A DNA stretch of 64,000 nt, from NCBI GenBank assembly GCA_963818695.1, contig CAWFTG010000005.1, positions 496,001 through 560,000 of the forward strand. Reading direction: 5' to 3'. Position numbers and translations under genes: made by a program. Positions 1-9,708 of the stretch are shown here, piece by piece (position 1 is the first letter of the stretch; the number at the start of each line of letters is the position of its first letter). The notes under the pieces were generated by a model, which had not been told where the DNA came from, searched no databases, and saw only the letters and a list, made by a program, of their open reading frames with translations. Origin of the DNA: AP-15 sp963818695. Lineage in GTDB: Bacteria > Pseudomonadota > Alphaproteobacteria > ATCC43930 > CGMCC-115725.

Positions 1-1
1 C

Positions 2-901
2 GCCGCTGCGCTCGGCCGTTTCATGCGCGCGGTTGCGCGGGTGGCAGCCCCGATCGGATGGTTCTTGAGCGCCTCGACAGATTTTGTGCTTCGCCTGCTG
101 CCTATCCGCAGTCAGGGAGCCGCCCCCGTCACCGACGAGGAGATCACCTTCATGCTGCGCGAGGGAGCTGCGACCGGACACATCCCGCGCGCCGAGACGG
201 CGATCGTCGAGATGGCGCTGCGTCTCGGCGACCGGCGGGCGAGCGCCGTTATGACGCCGCGGACGCAAATCGAATGGCTCGATCTCGACGATTCCGAAGA
301 GGATAACCGGCGCAAAATCCGGGAGAGCGCCTATTCCCGGTTTCCGGTCGTGCAGGGCGGGTCGCAGCAGGTCATCGGGGTTGTGCGCGCCAAGGACCTT
401 CTGGCCGCATGCCTTGCCGAGCAGCCTTTGGATCTCCGCGCCGCGACGCGACCGCCGCTCTATCTGCCTAACACGCTCACCGTGCTCCGTGTGCTGGAGG
501 TATTTAAGACTTCCGGTGAGCCGATGGCGCTGATCGTCGACGAGTACGGCGACCTCGAGGGACTGGTCACGCCGAGCGACATTCTGGAGACACTGGTCGG
601 TGACATTCCGGGCTCGCCCGAGGCCGATCAGCGCATCGTGCGGCGCGACGACGAGACCTGGCTGATCGATGGCATGGTAGGCCTCGACGAGCTGAAGCAG
701 GTCTTGGGGATTTCCCGGCTACCCGGCGAAGATCCGGATTTCCACACCTTGGGCGGCTATTTGATGGCCCGCCTCAATCGCGTCCCAATGGAAGCCGACC
801 GCATCACCGCCGGCGACTGGCGCTTCGAAGTCGTGAAGATGGATGGCCGCCGCGTCGACCGGGTATTGGTGACACCGGCCAAGGGCAGGAGCCGGCGGTG
901 A
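2..901 (+). CDS. CBS-domain CorC/HlyC-type transporter-associated protein (5' end cut)
   Basis: The reading frame is open to the left edge, so the gene is truncated at its start; an ATG at 23 is probably internal. The product of this family is a membrane protein with an N-terminal DUF21/CNNM region, a CBS pair and a C-terminal CorC_HlyC domain, linked to magnesium/cobalt handling. What is visible is the end of the membrane region (hydrophobic stretch near the left edge), the linker 'TDEEITFMLREGA', a CBS pair at about residues 70-195 of the visible part (VMTPRTQIEWLDLDD; VDEYGDLEGLVTPSDILE) and the CorC_HlyC domain at the end (FHTLGGYLMARL). Family assignment is firm; the transported ion is not shown by the sequence. 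Confidence 0.9.
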   Translation, partial: AAALGRFMRAVARVAAPIGWFLSASTDFVLRLLPIRSQGAAPVTDEEITFMLREGAATGHIPRAETAIVEMALRLGDRRASAVMTPRTQIEWLDLDDSEEDNRRKIRESAYSRFPVVQGGSQQVIGVVRAKDLLAACLAEQPLDLRAATRPPLYLPNTLTVLRVLEVFKTSGEPMALIVDEYGDLEGLVTPSDILETLVGDIPGSPEADQRIVRRDDETWLIDGMVGLDELKQVLGISRLPGEDPDFHTLGGYLMARLNRVPMEADRITAGDWRFEVVKMDGRRVDRVLVTPAKGRSRR

Positions 902-1443
902 AGTCCAGTCACGGACCTCCTGGAGCCTGCTTCAGCGGGGGCGATGATGATGAAGCCGACATGACGGGAAGCGCTTGGTTAGCGAGACCGTGGGCCGATA
1001 TCCGCGTGTGGCGATGGGCGGCCGGGGTTCTCGCGACCCTCTCCCTCGCGTTGCTCGTCGCCGCGGTCATTGCTCGCGACCCACCCGATTTTTCCGACAT
1101 CTCGATTGTCGCGGTCGTGCGCGACGGCGAACGGCATCCGGTCTGGGCGATCCGGCTGGCCAGCGCCGCGCATCAGATTGCCGTGGACACTCTGCGGGAC
1201 GAGCGGGCTCCACCGGGGCGCGCTTATCAGCTGTGGCTTTTGGTCGCGGACCGGACCGGGCCGCGTCAGCTCGGTCTCTTACCGCCGTCCGGGCGTAAGC
1301 GCATTGCCGTCTCGCCCGAGAATGCGCGCCTGTTGGCCGGCGCCGGCGAACTAGTCGTTACGCTCGAACCCGCCGGCGGCTCTCCAAATCGCGAGCCGAG
1401 CCGGCCGCCGGTGTTTCGAGGGGCCCTCGAAAGAGCGGGCTGA
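898..1443 (+). CDS. RskA-like anti-sigma factor C-terminal domain protein
   Basis: The GTG at 898 overlaps the stop of the CBS gene; an ATG at 961 is an equally good start. One transmembrane helix (about residues 38-60, VLATLSLALLVAAVIA) is followed by a periplasmic domain with the RskA hallmarks 'AYQLWLL' and 'VVTLEPAGGSPNREPSRPP'. RskA-type proteins normally carry an N-terminal zinc-binding anti-sigma domain in the cytoplasm; here the N-terminal part is too short for it and no cognate ECF sigma factor lies next door. So the protein looks like an orphan extracytoplasmic half of an anti-sigma factor. Function in sigma control is inference. Confidence 0.75.
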   Translation: MKSSHGPPGACFSGGDDDEADMTGSAWLARPWADIRVWRWAAGVLATLSLALLVAAVIARDPPDFSDISIVAVVRDGERHPVWAIRLASAAHQIAVDTLRDERAPPGRAYQLWLLVADRTGPRQLGLLPPSGRKRIAVSPENARLLAGAGELVVTLEPAGGSPNREPSRPPVFRGALERAG

Positions 1444-1674
1444 ATGGGCCGCCTTGCGTGAATTTCAAAGAATACGTCCTATTCCTTGCCCGAGGCGTGC
1501 TGCGCCACAGTTATAAGGAGTGCCAATCGGCGGCAGCATGGTAAGCCGCCACAGCGATGGCGAGGATGCGAGGAGTTGGCAGTTAGGTGAGATCGTGAAG
1601 GGCACCTTCGGCGTTCTCTACGTGGCGGCACGAAGGCCGCGGTGACTCCAGTCAATTCTGAGAGGGACGATTTG

Positions 1675-3753
1675 ATGGCCCCCACCGGCTCGATCCCCAC
1701 CGGCTCGATTGACGAAATCTGCGTCAACACGATCCGCACCTTGTGCATCGATGCGGTGCAACAGGCCAAATCCGGCCACCCCGGGACACCGATGGGAATG
1801 GCGCCGGTCGTCTATACGCTGTGGCAAGATTTTCTGCGCTTCGACCCCGACGATCCGATCTGGCCGAACCGCGACCGCTTTGTGCTGTCCGCCGGCCATG
1901 CCTCGACGTTGCTCTATTCGATGCTGCACCTGACCGGGGTCAAGTCGGTCAACGAAAAATACGAGCGGCTCGGGACCCCGTCCGTTGCGCTCGATGATCT
2001 GAAGCGGTTCCGGCAGCTCGGCAGCAAGTGTCCGGGTCACCCGGAATACCATCTGACCTCCGGAGTCGAGACCACGACCGGGCCCCTGGGGCAAGGGATT
2101 GCGACCAGCGTCGGGATGGCGATCGCCGCCAACTGGCTGGCGCGCCACTTCAACCGCCCGGACTATAAGTTGTTCGACTACGACGTGTTCGCGCTGTGCG
2201 GCGACGGCTGCATGATGGAAGGCGTCGGCAGCGAGGCGGCGTCTTTGGCCGGCCATTTAGGGCTCGGCAACCTCTGCTGGATCTACGACAGCAACCACAT
2301 CACGATCGAAGGGAACACCGCTCTCGCATTCAGCGAGGATGTCGCTGGGCGATTTCTCGGTTATGGCTGGCATGTCCAGCGCGTCAGCGATGCCAACGAC
2401 CGGGAGCGTGTGGCCGACGCGATCACGGTCGCCAAGCGCATCGACGACCAGCCAAGTCTGATCATCGTGACGAGCCATATCGGCTACGGCGCGCCGCACA
2501 AGCAGGATACCTCCGGTGCTCATGGTGAGCCTTTGGGCGAGGCCGAGGTCAAGCTCGCTAAGCGGTCCTATGGCTGGCCCGAGGACGCGCAATTTCTCGT
2601 GCCGGAAGGCGTCTACGAGGACTTCGCAGAAAATTTCGGTGCCCGCGGGAAGAAGCTTCGGGCGGAGTGGATGGCGCTTTTCGAGCGTTACCGCGGCGCC
2701 TATCCGGAGCTCGCCGATCAATGCGAGCGGATGCAGCGGCGCGACCTACCCGAGGGATGGGACAGGGATATTCCGTCGTTTCCCGCCGACCCGAAGGGCA
2801 TCGCCAGCCGCGACTCGTCGGCTCACGTGGTGAACGCGATCGCCCCGCGCTTGCCGTGGCTGCTCGGCGGAGCCGCCGACCTAGCCCCCTCGACGAAGAC
2901 TCGGCTGACTTTCGAGGGAGCCGGCGATTTCGAGCGGGACGACTATGGCGGCCGCAATTTCCATTTCGGCATCCGCGAGCACGCGATGGGGTCGATCTGC
3001 AACGGCCTCTCGCTGTCGAAATTGCGGCCGTTCGGCTCGGGCTTCCTGATCTTCTCCGATTACATGAAGCCGCCGATCCGGCTCGGGGCCATCATGGAGC
3101 TCCCTGTCGTTTACGTCTTTACCCATGATTCGATTGGAGTTGGCGAAGATGGGCCGACGCATCAGCCGGTCGAGCAGCTGGCGGCGCTGCGCAGCATTCC
3201 CGGGCTGATCGTCCTGCGTCCGGCGGACGCCAACGAGGTGGCGGAGGCATGGCGCGTCGCGCTGAGCCTCAAACACGAGCCGGCCTGCTTGATCCTCAGC
3301 CGGCAGAACCTTCCGACCTTTGACCGCACCCGCTACGCGGCGGCGAGCGGGGTCAGGCGCGGCGCCTATGTCCTGGCTGGTGCCGGCAATGGCAAACCGG
3401 ACGTGATCCTGATGGCCACCGGAAGCGAGGTAGGACTCTGTGTCGAGGTTTATGAAAAACTGAGAGCCGAGGGAGTCGCTGCGCGGGTGGTCAGCATGCC
3501 TTCGTGGGAATTGTTCGAGCATCAGCCGGAAGAGTATCGCGTCTCGGTATTGCCGCCCGACGTGACACGGCGGGTCGCGGTCGAGCAGGCCTCGACACTC
3601 GGCTGGGAGCGCTATACCGGATTGCGCGGCACGATCCTTGGCATGAAGACCTTTGGCGCCTCCGCACCTCTCAAGGAGCTGTTGGTCAAATTCGGGTTTA
3701 CCGGCGAAAACCTCTATGCGGCTGCCAAGCAGCAGATCGCGCGCAAGGAGTAG
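1675..3753 (+). CDS. tkt: Transketolase
   Basis: Thiamine diphosphate enzyme moving two-carbon ketol units between pentose, triose, tetrose and hexose phosphates. About 692 residues, slightly longer than usual for the family. Visible motifs: SAGHASTLLY near the N-terminus, GPLGQGIATSVGMA, the ThDP/metal motif beginning GDGCMMEG and ending near ...YDSNHITIEG, the catalytic GIREHAMG, and the sugar-phosphate-binding HDSIGVGEDGPTHQP. I start at the ATG at 1675 because AGAGGGA lies seven bases upstream; a GTG at 1642 is in frame but has no better site. First gene of a sugar-phosphate operon; the 198 bases before it hold no recognisable site. Four bases separate it from tal-pgi. Confidence 0.97.
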   Translation: MAPTGSIPTGSIDEICVNTIRTLCIDAVQQAKSGHPGTPMGMAPVVYTLWQDFLRFDPDDPIWPNRDRFVLSAGHASTLLYSMLHLTGVKSVNEKYERLGTPSVALDDLKRFRQLGSKCPGHPEYHLTSGVETTTGPLGQGIATSVGMAIAANWLARHFNRPDYKLFDYDVFALCGDGCMMEGVGSEAASLAGHLGLGNLCWIYDSNHITIEGNTALAFSEDVAGRFLGYGWHVQRVSDANDRERVADAITVAKRIDDQPSLIIVTSHIGYGAPHKQDTSGAHGEPLGEAEVKLAKRSYGWPEDAQFLVPEGVYEDFAENFGARGKKLRAEWMALFERYRGAYPELADQCERMQRRDLPEGWDRDIPSFPADPKGIASRDSSAHVVNAIAPRLPWLLGGAADLAPSTKTRLTFEGAGDFERDDYGGRNFHFGIREHAMGSICNGLSLSKLRPFGSGFLIFSDYMKPPIRLGAIMELPVVYVFTHDSIGVGEDGPTHQPVEQLAALRSIPGLIVLRPADANEVAEAWRVALSLKHEPACLILSRQNLPTFDRTRYAAASGVRRGAYVLAGAGNGKPDVILMATGSEVGLCVEVYEKLRAEGVAARVVSMPSWELFEHQPEEYRVSVLPPDVTRRVAVEQASTLGWERYTGLRGTILGMKTFGASAPLKELLVKFGFTGENLYAAAKQQIARKE

Positions 3754-3757
3754 GGTG

Positions 3758-6607
3758 ATGGCCAATCCTCTAAGGACGCTCAACGAATTCGGCCAGTCGG
3801 TATGGCTAGACTTTGTCAGCCGCGATCTGCTGAAAAGCGGAGGCCTCTCGCGACTGATCGCCGAGGACGGTCTGCGCGGCGTCACCTCGAATCCCTCGAT
3901 CTTCGAAAAGGCGATCGGCCACGGCGACGATTACGACGCTCTGATCGCCGAGGCGGAAGCCTCCGGCGATCTCGATCCCGGCGCGCTGTTCGAGGATCTC
4001 GCGGTCCGCGACATTCAAGAGGGCGCCGATACCCTCAACACGGTCTACGAGCAGACGCAGCGCCGCGACGGCTTTATCAGCCTCGAAGTCTCGCCCTATC
4101 TGGCAATGAACACGCATGAAACGATCGAGGAAGCGCGCCGGCTGTGGCACGAGGTGAATCGCCGCAACCTGATGGTCAAGGTGCCTGGCACCAAGCCGGG
4201 CCTGACGGCGATCCGCACCTTGATCGGCGAGGGCATCAACGTCAATGTGACCTTGCTGTTCTCGCAGCAGGTCTACGCCGAAGTCGCCGAGGCTTACATC
4301 TCCGGTCTTGAGGCCTTTGCCAAAAAGGGCGGCGACCCGCACAAGGTCTCGAGTGTGGCGAGTTTTTTCGTCAGCCGCATCGACACTCTGGTCGATGACG
4401 AGCTCGACAAAAAGATCGCCGCGACCACCGACCCTGCCCAAAAGGCCGAGTTACAGAGGTTGAAGGGCAAAGTGGCGATCGCCAACGCCAAACTCGCCTA
4501 CCAGTTCTACAAGAGAATATACTCGGACGACCGCTGGCAACGTCTGGCGCAGCAAGGCGCCCAGACCCAGCGCCTTCTGTGGGCAAGCACCGGGACCAAG
4601 AACAAGGCTTACAGCGACATTCTCTATGTCGACGAGTTGATCGGCTCCAACACCGTCAACACGATGCCGCCGGCGACGATGGACGCGTATCGCGACCACG
4701 GCCATCCGCGCGCCAGCCTCGAAGAGGACCCAGACGCGGCCCAAGCGGTGATGAATGCGCTGCCTAAGGCCGGTATTTCGATCGATGCGGTGACCTCAAA
4801 GCTCGTCGAAGACGGAGTGCGGTTGTTTGCCGACGCTGCCGATCAGCTTTACGCCGCGGTTCAAAAGAAGCGCCGTACCGTGCTTGGGCCCAAGCTCAAC
4901 GCAATGACCTACAAGCTGCCCGACGAGTTGCAGAAGGAGGTCCAGGCTGCCCTCGAAGACTGGCGCAAGGAGGGCAAGGTCAGGCGGCTGTGGTCCGCGG
5001 ACGCCTCACTGTGGACGGAGGCGGACGAGGCCAACTGGCTCGGCTGGCTGGAAATCGTCGATAAGCAGCTAAAGGGAATCGCCCACCTTCAGGACTTCGC
5101 CGACGACGTCAAGCGGTCGGGGTTCCGGGATGTGCTGTTGCTCGGCATGGGCGGTTCGAGCCTCGGCCCCGAGGTATTTGCCGAGACCTTCGGCTCCAAA
5201 CCCGGCTACCCGAGATTGCATGTGCTCGATTCGACTGACCCGGCACAGATCCGGCATTTTGAATCACGGATCGATCTCGGACGAACGTTGTTCCTGGTGT
5301 CGAGCAAGTCCGGCAGCACGCTCGAACCGAACATCTTTAAGCAATATTTTTTCGAGCGGGCCGAGCAGATCGTCGGCGCAGCGGAAGCCCCAAAGCGGTT
5401 CGTCGCCGTTACCGACCCGGGCTCGTCGCTCGAAAAGACGGCGCGCAACGAAGGGTTCCGTTGTGTGTTCCACGGTTTGCCGAGCATCGGCGGCCGCTAT
5501 TCGGTATTGTCGGATTTCGGCATGGTTCCTGCGGCCGCAATCGGCGTCGACCCTCGCGCCTTCCTCGAAAACACGGCCGAGATGGCGCGGTCCTGCGCGG
5601 CGAGCGCGCCGCCGGTCGAGAACCCGGGCGTAATCCTCGGCGCGATCCTCGGGACCGCTCAGCGCCGCGGGCGCGACAAGGTGACGATTATTTCGTCTCC
5701 CGGCATCGCCGATTTTGGCGCCTGGCTCGAACAGCTTCTCGCCGAATCGACCGGCAAGCTCGGCAAAGGTATCGTGCCGCTCGACGCCGAGCCGTTGGGC
5801 CCGCCGGCGGTCTATGGCAATGATCGCGTATTTGCCTATCTCCGGCTCGCTGCCGATCAGGATGCGGAGCACGAATCGGCGGTTGCCGCGCTGGAGGTTG
5901 CCGGGCATCCGGTGGTGCGGATCACGGTGTCCGACGTGATGCAACTCGGGCAGGAGTTTTTCCGGTGGGAGATGGCGACCGCGGTCGCCGGCTCGATCAT
6001 CGGCATCAACCCGTTCGACCAACCCGATGTCGAGGCGGCCAAGGTCAAGACGCGCGACCTGACCGACGCCTATGAGAAAGCGGGAGCGCTACCCGAGGCG
6101 CGCGCATTCTTCGAAGGCGAAGGGATCAAGCTCTTTGCCGATCCGCGTAACGAGGCGGCGCTGAAGCCGCACGCGACCAGCCTCACGGCAGCACTGAAGA
6201 CCCATTTCGGCCGCATCAGCTCAGGCGACTACGCGGCGCTCCTCGCTTATATCGAGCGCAACCCCGCCCATATCGAGGCGATGCAGCGAATCCGCCGCAC
6301 CATCCGCGACCGCACCAAAGCGGCGACTTGCGTCGGCTTCGGGCCGCGGTTCCAGCACTCGACGGGGCAGGCTTACAAGGGCGGTCCGAACAGCGGCGTT
6401 TTCCTGCAGATCACCTGTGACGATCCCCAGGACCTTCCCGTGCCCGGACAGTCCTACACGTTCGGCACCGTCAAGGAAGCGCAGGCGCGCGGCGATTTCG
6501 AAGTCTTGGCGGAACGCAGCCGGCGGGCATTGCGCGTGCACATCACCGGCGATCTCGATGCCGGTCTCGACCGGCTCGCCCGCGTGGTCGAAGAGGCCCT
6601 GCGGTAG
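3758..6607 (+). CDS. tal-pgi: Bifunctional transaldolase / glucose-6-phosphate isomerase fusion
   Basis: A 949-residue fusion. Residues 1 to about 365 are a TalB/TalC-type transaldolase (GVTSNPSIFEKAI at 41-53; Schiff-base Lys141 in NLMVKVPGTKPGL; SSVASFFVSRID). The rest is glucose-6-phosphate isomerase, with GMGGSSLGPEVF, SKSGSTLEPN, GGRYSVLSDFG and QHSTGQAYKGGPNSG. The true start is the ATG at 3758 (MANPLRTLNE); upstream in-frame codons overlap tkt. Fusing the two activities joins the non-oxidative pentose phosphate steps to fructose-6-phosphate/glucose-6-phosphate exchange, feeding Zwf encoded next. The fusion is known in several alphaproteobacteria and acidophiles. No frameshift seen. Confidence 0.97.
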   Translation: MANPLRTLNEFGQSVWLDFVSRDLLKSGGLSRLIAEDGLRGVTSNPSIFEKAIGHGDDYDALIAEAEASGDLDPGALFEDLAVRDIQEGADTLNTVYEQTQRRDGFISLEVSPYLAMNTHETIEEARRLWHEVNRRNLMVKVPGTKPGLTAIRTLIGEGINVNVTLLFSQQVYAEVAEAYISGLEAFAKKGGDPHKVSSVASFFVSRIDTLVDDELDKKIAATTDPAQKAELQRLKGKVAIANAKLAYQFYKRIYSDDRWQRLAQQGAQTQRLLWASTGTKNKAYSDILYVDELIGSNTVNTMPPATMDAYRDHGHPRASLEEDPDAAQAVMNALPKAGISIDAVTSKLVEDGVRLFADAADQLYAAVQKKRRTVLGPKLNAMTYKLPDELQKEVQAALEDWRKEGKVRRLWSADASLWTEADEANWLGWLEIVDKQLKGIAHLQDFADDVKRSGFRDVLLLGMGGSSLGPEVFAETFGSKPGYPRLHVLDSTDPAQIRHFESRIDLGRTLFLVSSKSGSTLEPNIFKQYFFERAEQIVGAAEAPKRFVAVTDPGSSLEKTARNEGFRCVFHGLPSIGGRYSVLSDFGMVPAAAIGVDPRAFLENTAEMARSCAASAPPVENPGVILGAILGTAQRRGRDKVTIISSPGIADFGAWLEQLLAESTGKLGKGIVPLDAEPLGPPAVYGNDRVFAYLRLAADQDAEHESAVAALEVAGHPVVRITVSDVMQLGQEFFRWEMATAVAGSIIGINPFDQPDVEAAKVKTRDLTDAYEKAGALPEARAFFEGEGIKLFADPRNEAALKPHATSLTAALKTHFGRISSGDYAALLAYIERNPAHIEAMQRIRRTIRDRTKAATCVGFGPRFQHSTGQAYKGGPNSGVFLQITCDDPQDLPVPGQSYTFGTVKEAQARGDFEVLAERSRRALRVHITGDLDAGLDRLARVVEEALR

Positions 6608-6625
6608 ACAGCAAAGGACTGAACC

Positions 6626-8194
6626 ATGGACGTTCAGGTCGTGGACAGAACCAACCGTCGGGAGACGCAGACGCCGGCGCACCAGGCGCCACCCTGCACA
6701 TTGGTGATTTTCGGCGCCGGCGGTGACTTGACCAAGCGGCTCTTGATGCCCGCAATCTATAATTTGGCCAAGGACAAACTGCTCTCAGACAAATTTGCGA
6801 TAATCGCCGTGGATCGCACGCCAAAGCCGATCGAAGATTATCGCAACTATTTGGCCGAGGGGATCAGGAGCTTTGTCTCAGATACCGCCTCCGCGCCAGC
6901 GACGGAGCCGTTCGACGCTCGCGCCTGGGACTTCATCGCCAGCCGAATCACGCATTTTGCCGGCGATCTGACAGAGCCGGACACTTATGCAAGGCTCCAC
7001 CAAACCCTTGAAAAAGTCGCGGAGCTGCACCAGACTGGCGATGATGCCATTTTTTATCTTGCTGTGGCCAGCCAGTTATTCGGCACGATCGTCGAACAGC
7101 TTGGAGCGGCCGGCTTAGCGCAGGAAAAAGACGGCGCTTTCCGACGGGTAATTATTGAAAAGCCGTTCGGCACCGATCTCGCTTCCGCCCGTGCGTTGAA
7201 TGCTCAGATCCTTCGGGTTCTGCAAGAATCGCAGATCTATCGGATGGACCATTTCCTCGGAAAGGAGACGGTCCAGAACATCATGGTGCTGCGCTTTGCG
7301 AACGGCATCTTCGAGCCGATGTGGAACCGCGACCACATCGACCATGTGCAGATTACAGTCGCCGAAACCGTCGGCGTCGAGCGCCGCGCCAGGTTTTACG
7401 AAGCAACCGGCGCATTGCGCGACATGGTGCCGAACCATGTCTTTCAGCTGCTCAGCCTCATCGCAATGGGGCCGCCGAACTCGTTCGCTGCCGACGCGGT
7501 GCGTAACGAGAAACACAAGGTCCTCGAGGCGGTACATCCCCTCGACACTGCGGAGGTGCGCCGCAACGTCGTGCGCGGGCAATATGGCGCTGGTATTTTC
7601 AATGGTGACCCGGTGCCGGCCTACCGCGAGGAACCCGGTGTGGCTCCCGACAGCATGACCGAGACCTATGTCGCGATGCAGCTGGGGATCGACAATTGGC
7701 GCTGGGCCGGCGTGCCGTTTTATCTGCGCACCGGCAAGAGAATGACCCGGCGCACGACCGAAATCGCCATCCAGTTCAAACAGGCGCCGTTTGCGATGTT
7801 CCGCAACACGCCGGTCGATATCCTGACGCGCAACGTTCTAGCGTTGCAGATCCAGCCGGACGAGGGAGCCTCGCTGCAGTTCAGCGCCAAGATCCCGGGC
7901 CCGGAGATTTCCCTCGGCGGGGTCAGGATGAATTTCTCCTACAAGGATTATTTCAATACCGAACCGACCACCGGATACGAGACGCTCGTCTATGACTGCA
8001 TGATCGGCGATGCGATGCTGTTCAATCGCGCCGACGGGGTGGAGGCGGGGTGGGAGGTCGTGCAGCCGATCCTCGACCTGTGGCGCGACGACAAAACCGT
8101 CCCTCTTGAAATCTACCCGGCAGGCAGCGCCGGTCCGGACGCGGCCGACACTCTGCTGTGGCGCAGCGGCCGGCAATGGCGCCCGATCGCGTGA
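6626..8194 (+). CDS. zwf: Glucose-6-phosphate 1-dehydrogenase
   Basis: Oxidises glucose-6-phosphate to 6-phosphogluconolactone with NAD(P)+. 522 residues, usual length. The Rossmann motif FGAGGDLTKRLLMPA lies near residue 30 and the active-site signature appears as RMDHFLGKETVQN (consensus RIDHYLGKE). The nine-residue spacing pattern and the C-terminal catalytic domain are intact. It lies 18 bases after tal-pgi and seven bases before rpe, inside the same operon; pgl two genes on hydrolyses its product. Confidence 0.97.
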   Translation: MDVQVVDRTNRRETQTPAHQAPPCTLVIFGAGGDLTKRLLMPAIYNLAKDKLLSDKFAIIAVDRTPKPIEDYRNYLAEGIRSFVSDTASAPATEPFDARAWDFIASRITHFAGDLTEPDTYARLHQTLEKVAELHQTGDDAIFYLAVASQLFGTIVEQLGAAGLAQEKDGAFRRVIIEKPFGTDLASARALNAQILRVLQESQIYRMDHFLGKETVQNIMVLRFANGIFEPMWNRDHIDHVQITVAETVGVERRARFYEATGALRDMVPNHVFQLLSLIAMGPPNSFAADAVRNEKHKVLEAVHPLDTAEVRRNVVRGQYGAGIFNGDPVPAYREEPGVAPDSMTETYVAMQLGIDNWRWAGVPFYLRTGKRMTRRTTEIAIQFKQAPFAMFRNTPVDILTRNVLALQIQPDEGASLQFSAKIPGPEISLGGVRMNFSYKDYFNTEPTTGYETLVYDCMIGDAMLFNRADGVEAGWEVVQPILDLWRDDKTVPLEIYPAGSAGPDAADTLLWRSGRQWRPIA

Positions 8195-8201
8195 CCGTCC
8201 G

Positions 8202-8963
8202 ATGAGCCGTCCGGTTATCGTTGCCCCTTCGATTTTGTCGGCCGATTTCGGCCGGCTCGCCGAGGAAGTGCGCGCGGTCGACAAGGCGGGAGCCGACTGG
8301 GTCCATGTCGACGTAATGGACGGGCGTTTCGTGCCGAACATCACAATCGGCCCAGTCGTTCTCGAGGCCGTGAGAAAAGCCACGGCGAAGCCGGTCGACG
8401 TGCACCTGATGATCGTCGAGCCTGAGCGTTACGTTGAGGACTTTGCCCGGGCGGGCGCAGATCATCTGTTGGTACATTGCGAGCCCAGCGCGACGATCCA
8501 CCTGCACCGAACGCTGGCGCAGATTCGGGACCTCGGGAAGACGGCAGGCGTAGTTTTGAACCCAGCTACGCCTCTGGCGATGATCGAATATGTGCTCGAC
8601 CTTTGCGGGATCGTGCTGATCATGACGGTCAATCCGGGGTTCGGGGGGCAGCAATTCCTGCCAGAAATGCTGCCCAAGATCCGCGCGTTGCGGCGCTTGT
8701 GCGACGAGCGCGGGCTCGACCCCATCATTGAGGTCGATGGTGGGTTGGGTAGCGAGAATGCCTGGCAGGTCCTCGATGCCGGAGCAAACGCCATCGTTGC
8801 GGGATCTCACGTGTTTCACGCGCCGGATTACGGGCGGGCGATTTCGTCGATCCGCAAGTCGGTGCCTCCGCGACCCGCTCCACCCCGTCATTTCCGCGAA
8901 AGCGCGAATCCAGTGATCCGTGGTCCAGCCGGCGGCCCTGCGCCCCCGCTTTCGCGGGGGTGA
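8202..8963 (+). CDS. rpe: Ribulose-phosphate 3-epimerase with repeat-derived C-terminal tail
   Basis: Interconverts ribulose-5-phosphate and xylulose-5-phosphate. TIM-barrel motifs are all present: PSILSADFGRLAEEV, VHVDVMDGRFVPNITIGP, VHLMIVEPERYV, VNPGFGGQQFL and IEVDGGLGSENA. The family normally ends about where 'GRAISSIRKS' occurs (near residue 222); here a further ~32 residues rich in Pro, Arg and Gly follow. That tail is encoded by a double-palindrome repeat that runs into the stop codon (see 8884-8964), so it is an accident of repeat insertion rather than a domain. Start ATG 8202 lies seven bases after zwf. Confidence 0.95.
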   Translation: MSRPVIVAPSILSADFGRLAEEVRAVDKAGADWVHVDVMDGRFVPNITIGPVVLEAVRKATAKPVDVHLMIVEPERYVEDFARAGADHLLVHCEPSATIHLHRTLAQIRDLGKTAGVVLNPATPLAMIEYVLDLCGIVLIMTVNPGFGGQQFLPEMLPKIRALRRLCDERGLDPIIEVDGGLGSENAWQVLDAGANAIVAGSHVFHAPDYGRAISSIRKSVPPRPAPPRHFRESANPVIRGPAGGPAPPLSRG

Positions 8964-8964
8964 C
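8884..8964. repeat. Double-palindrome intergenic repeat, copy 1, within the 3' end of rpe
   Basis: Two inverted-repeat modules, one built on CCGCGAAAGCGCG and the other on CCCCGCTTTCGCGGGGG, face each other across a ~35-base spacer. The same architecture recurs at 40139-40216. Such elements are common between genes of alphaproteobacteria; here the copy supplies the last codons and the stop of rpe and leaves only 18 bases before the pgl start. Confidence 0.8.
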
Positions 8965-8982
8965 ACCTTCCGAGGAGCACAC

Positions 8983-9708
8983 ATGCCCCAGACATCCGCC
9001 CGCGTCGAGGTCGCCAAGGACCCCGAGGCTTTGGCCCATCGTGCCGCAAAGTGGATCACCAATCTGGCCGCCACCAGTCGCGACCGGTTCGCGCTCTGCC
9101 TGTCTGGCGGCTCGACCCCGCGCCGGCTCTACCAGCTGCTCGCCGAAAGCCCCTATCGCGATGCCCTGCCGTGGGATCGCATTCATTGGTTCTGGGGTGA
9201 CGAACGCTTTGTGCCCTCGGACCACCCGGACAGCAATTACGGGATGGTGCGTGCCGCGTTGCTCGGGCGAGTGCCCGTTCCCCCAGGCAAAATCCACGCA
9301 ATCCCTACGACGGGCAGGCCGGCAGATGCCGCGGCCGAGTATGAGCGGGTGCTGAAATCCCATTACGGTTCAGAAAGCCTCGATCCTAGCCGACCACTGT
9401 TCGACATCCAGATCCTCGGGCTGGGGCCCGACGGGCACACTGCATCGCTAATTCCGGGGACGAGCGTCCTCGAGGAGCGGCATCGATGGGTCGCCGAAGT
9501 CATCGGCGGCCGGCCGGAGCCGCGTATCACCCTGACCTACCCGGCGATCGAGAGCAGCCGCCATACGGCTTTTCTCGTCGCCGGGGCGGACAAACGGGAG
9601 ACACTGTCTCGGGCTCTGGCGGGCGATCCGGCATTACCCGCCGCGCGGATCCGCCCGGTCGGTGAGCTGATCTGGCTGGTCGATGAGGCGGCGCGACCGG
9701 AGCCATGA
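8983..9708 (+). CDS. pgl: 6-phosphogluconolactonase
   Basis: Hydrolyses 6-phosphogluconolactone, the product of Zwf, to 6-phosphogluconate. 241 residues, DevB/NagB-like family. Motifs: CLSGGSTPRRLYQLLAE near residue 43, WFWGDERFVPSDHPDSNYGM and LGLGPDGHTASLIPGT. The start at 8983 is preceded by CGAGGAG six bases upstream, just after the repeat that ends rpe. The stop overlaps the rpiA start by four bases (ATGA), indicating translational coupling. Confidence 0.95.
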   Translation: MPQTSARVEVAKDPEALAHRAAKWITNLAATSRDRFALCLSGGSTPRRLYQLLAESPYRDALPWDRIHWFWGDERFVPSDHPDSNYGMVRAALLGRVPVPPGKIHAIPTTGRPADAAAEYERVLKSHYGSESLDPSRPLFDIQILGLGPDGHTASLIPGTSVLEERHRWVAEVIGGRPEPRITLTYPAIESSRHTAFLVAGADKRETLSRALAGDPALPAARIRPVGELIWLVDEAARPEP

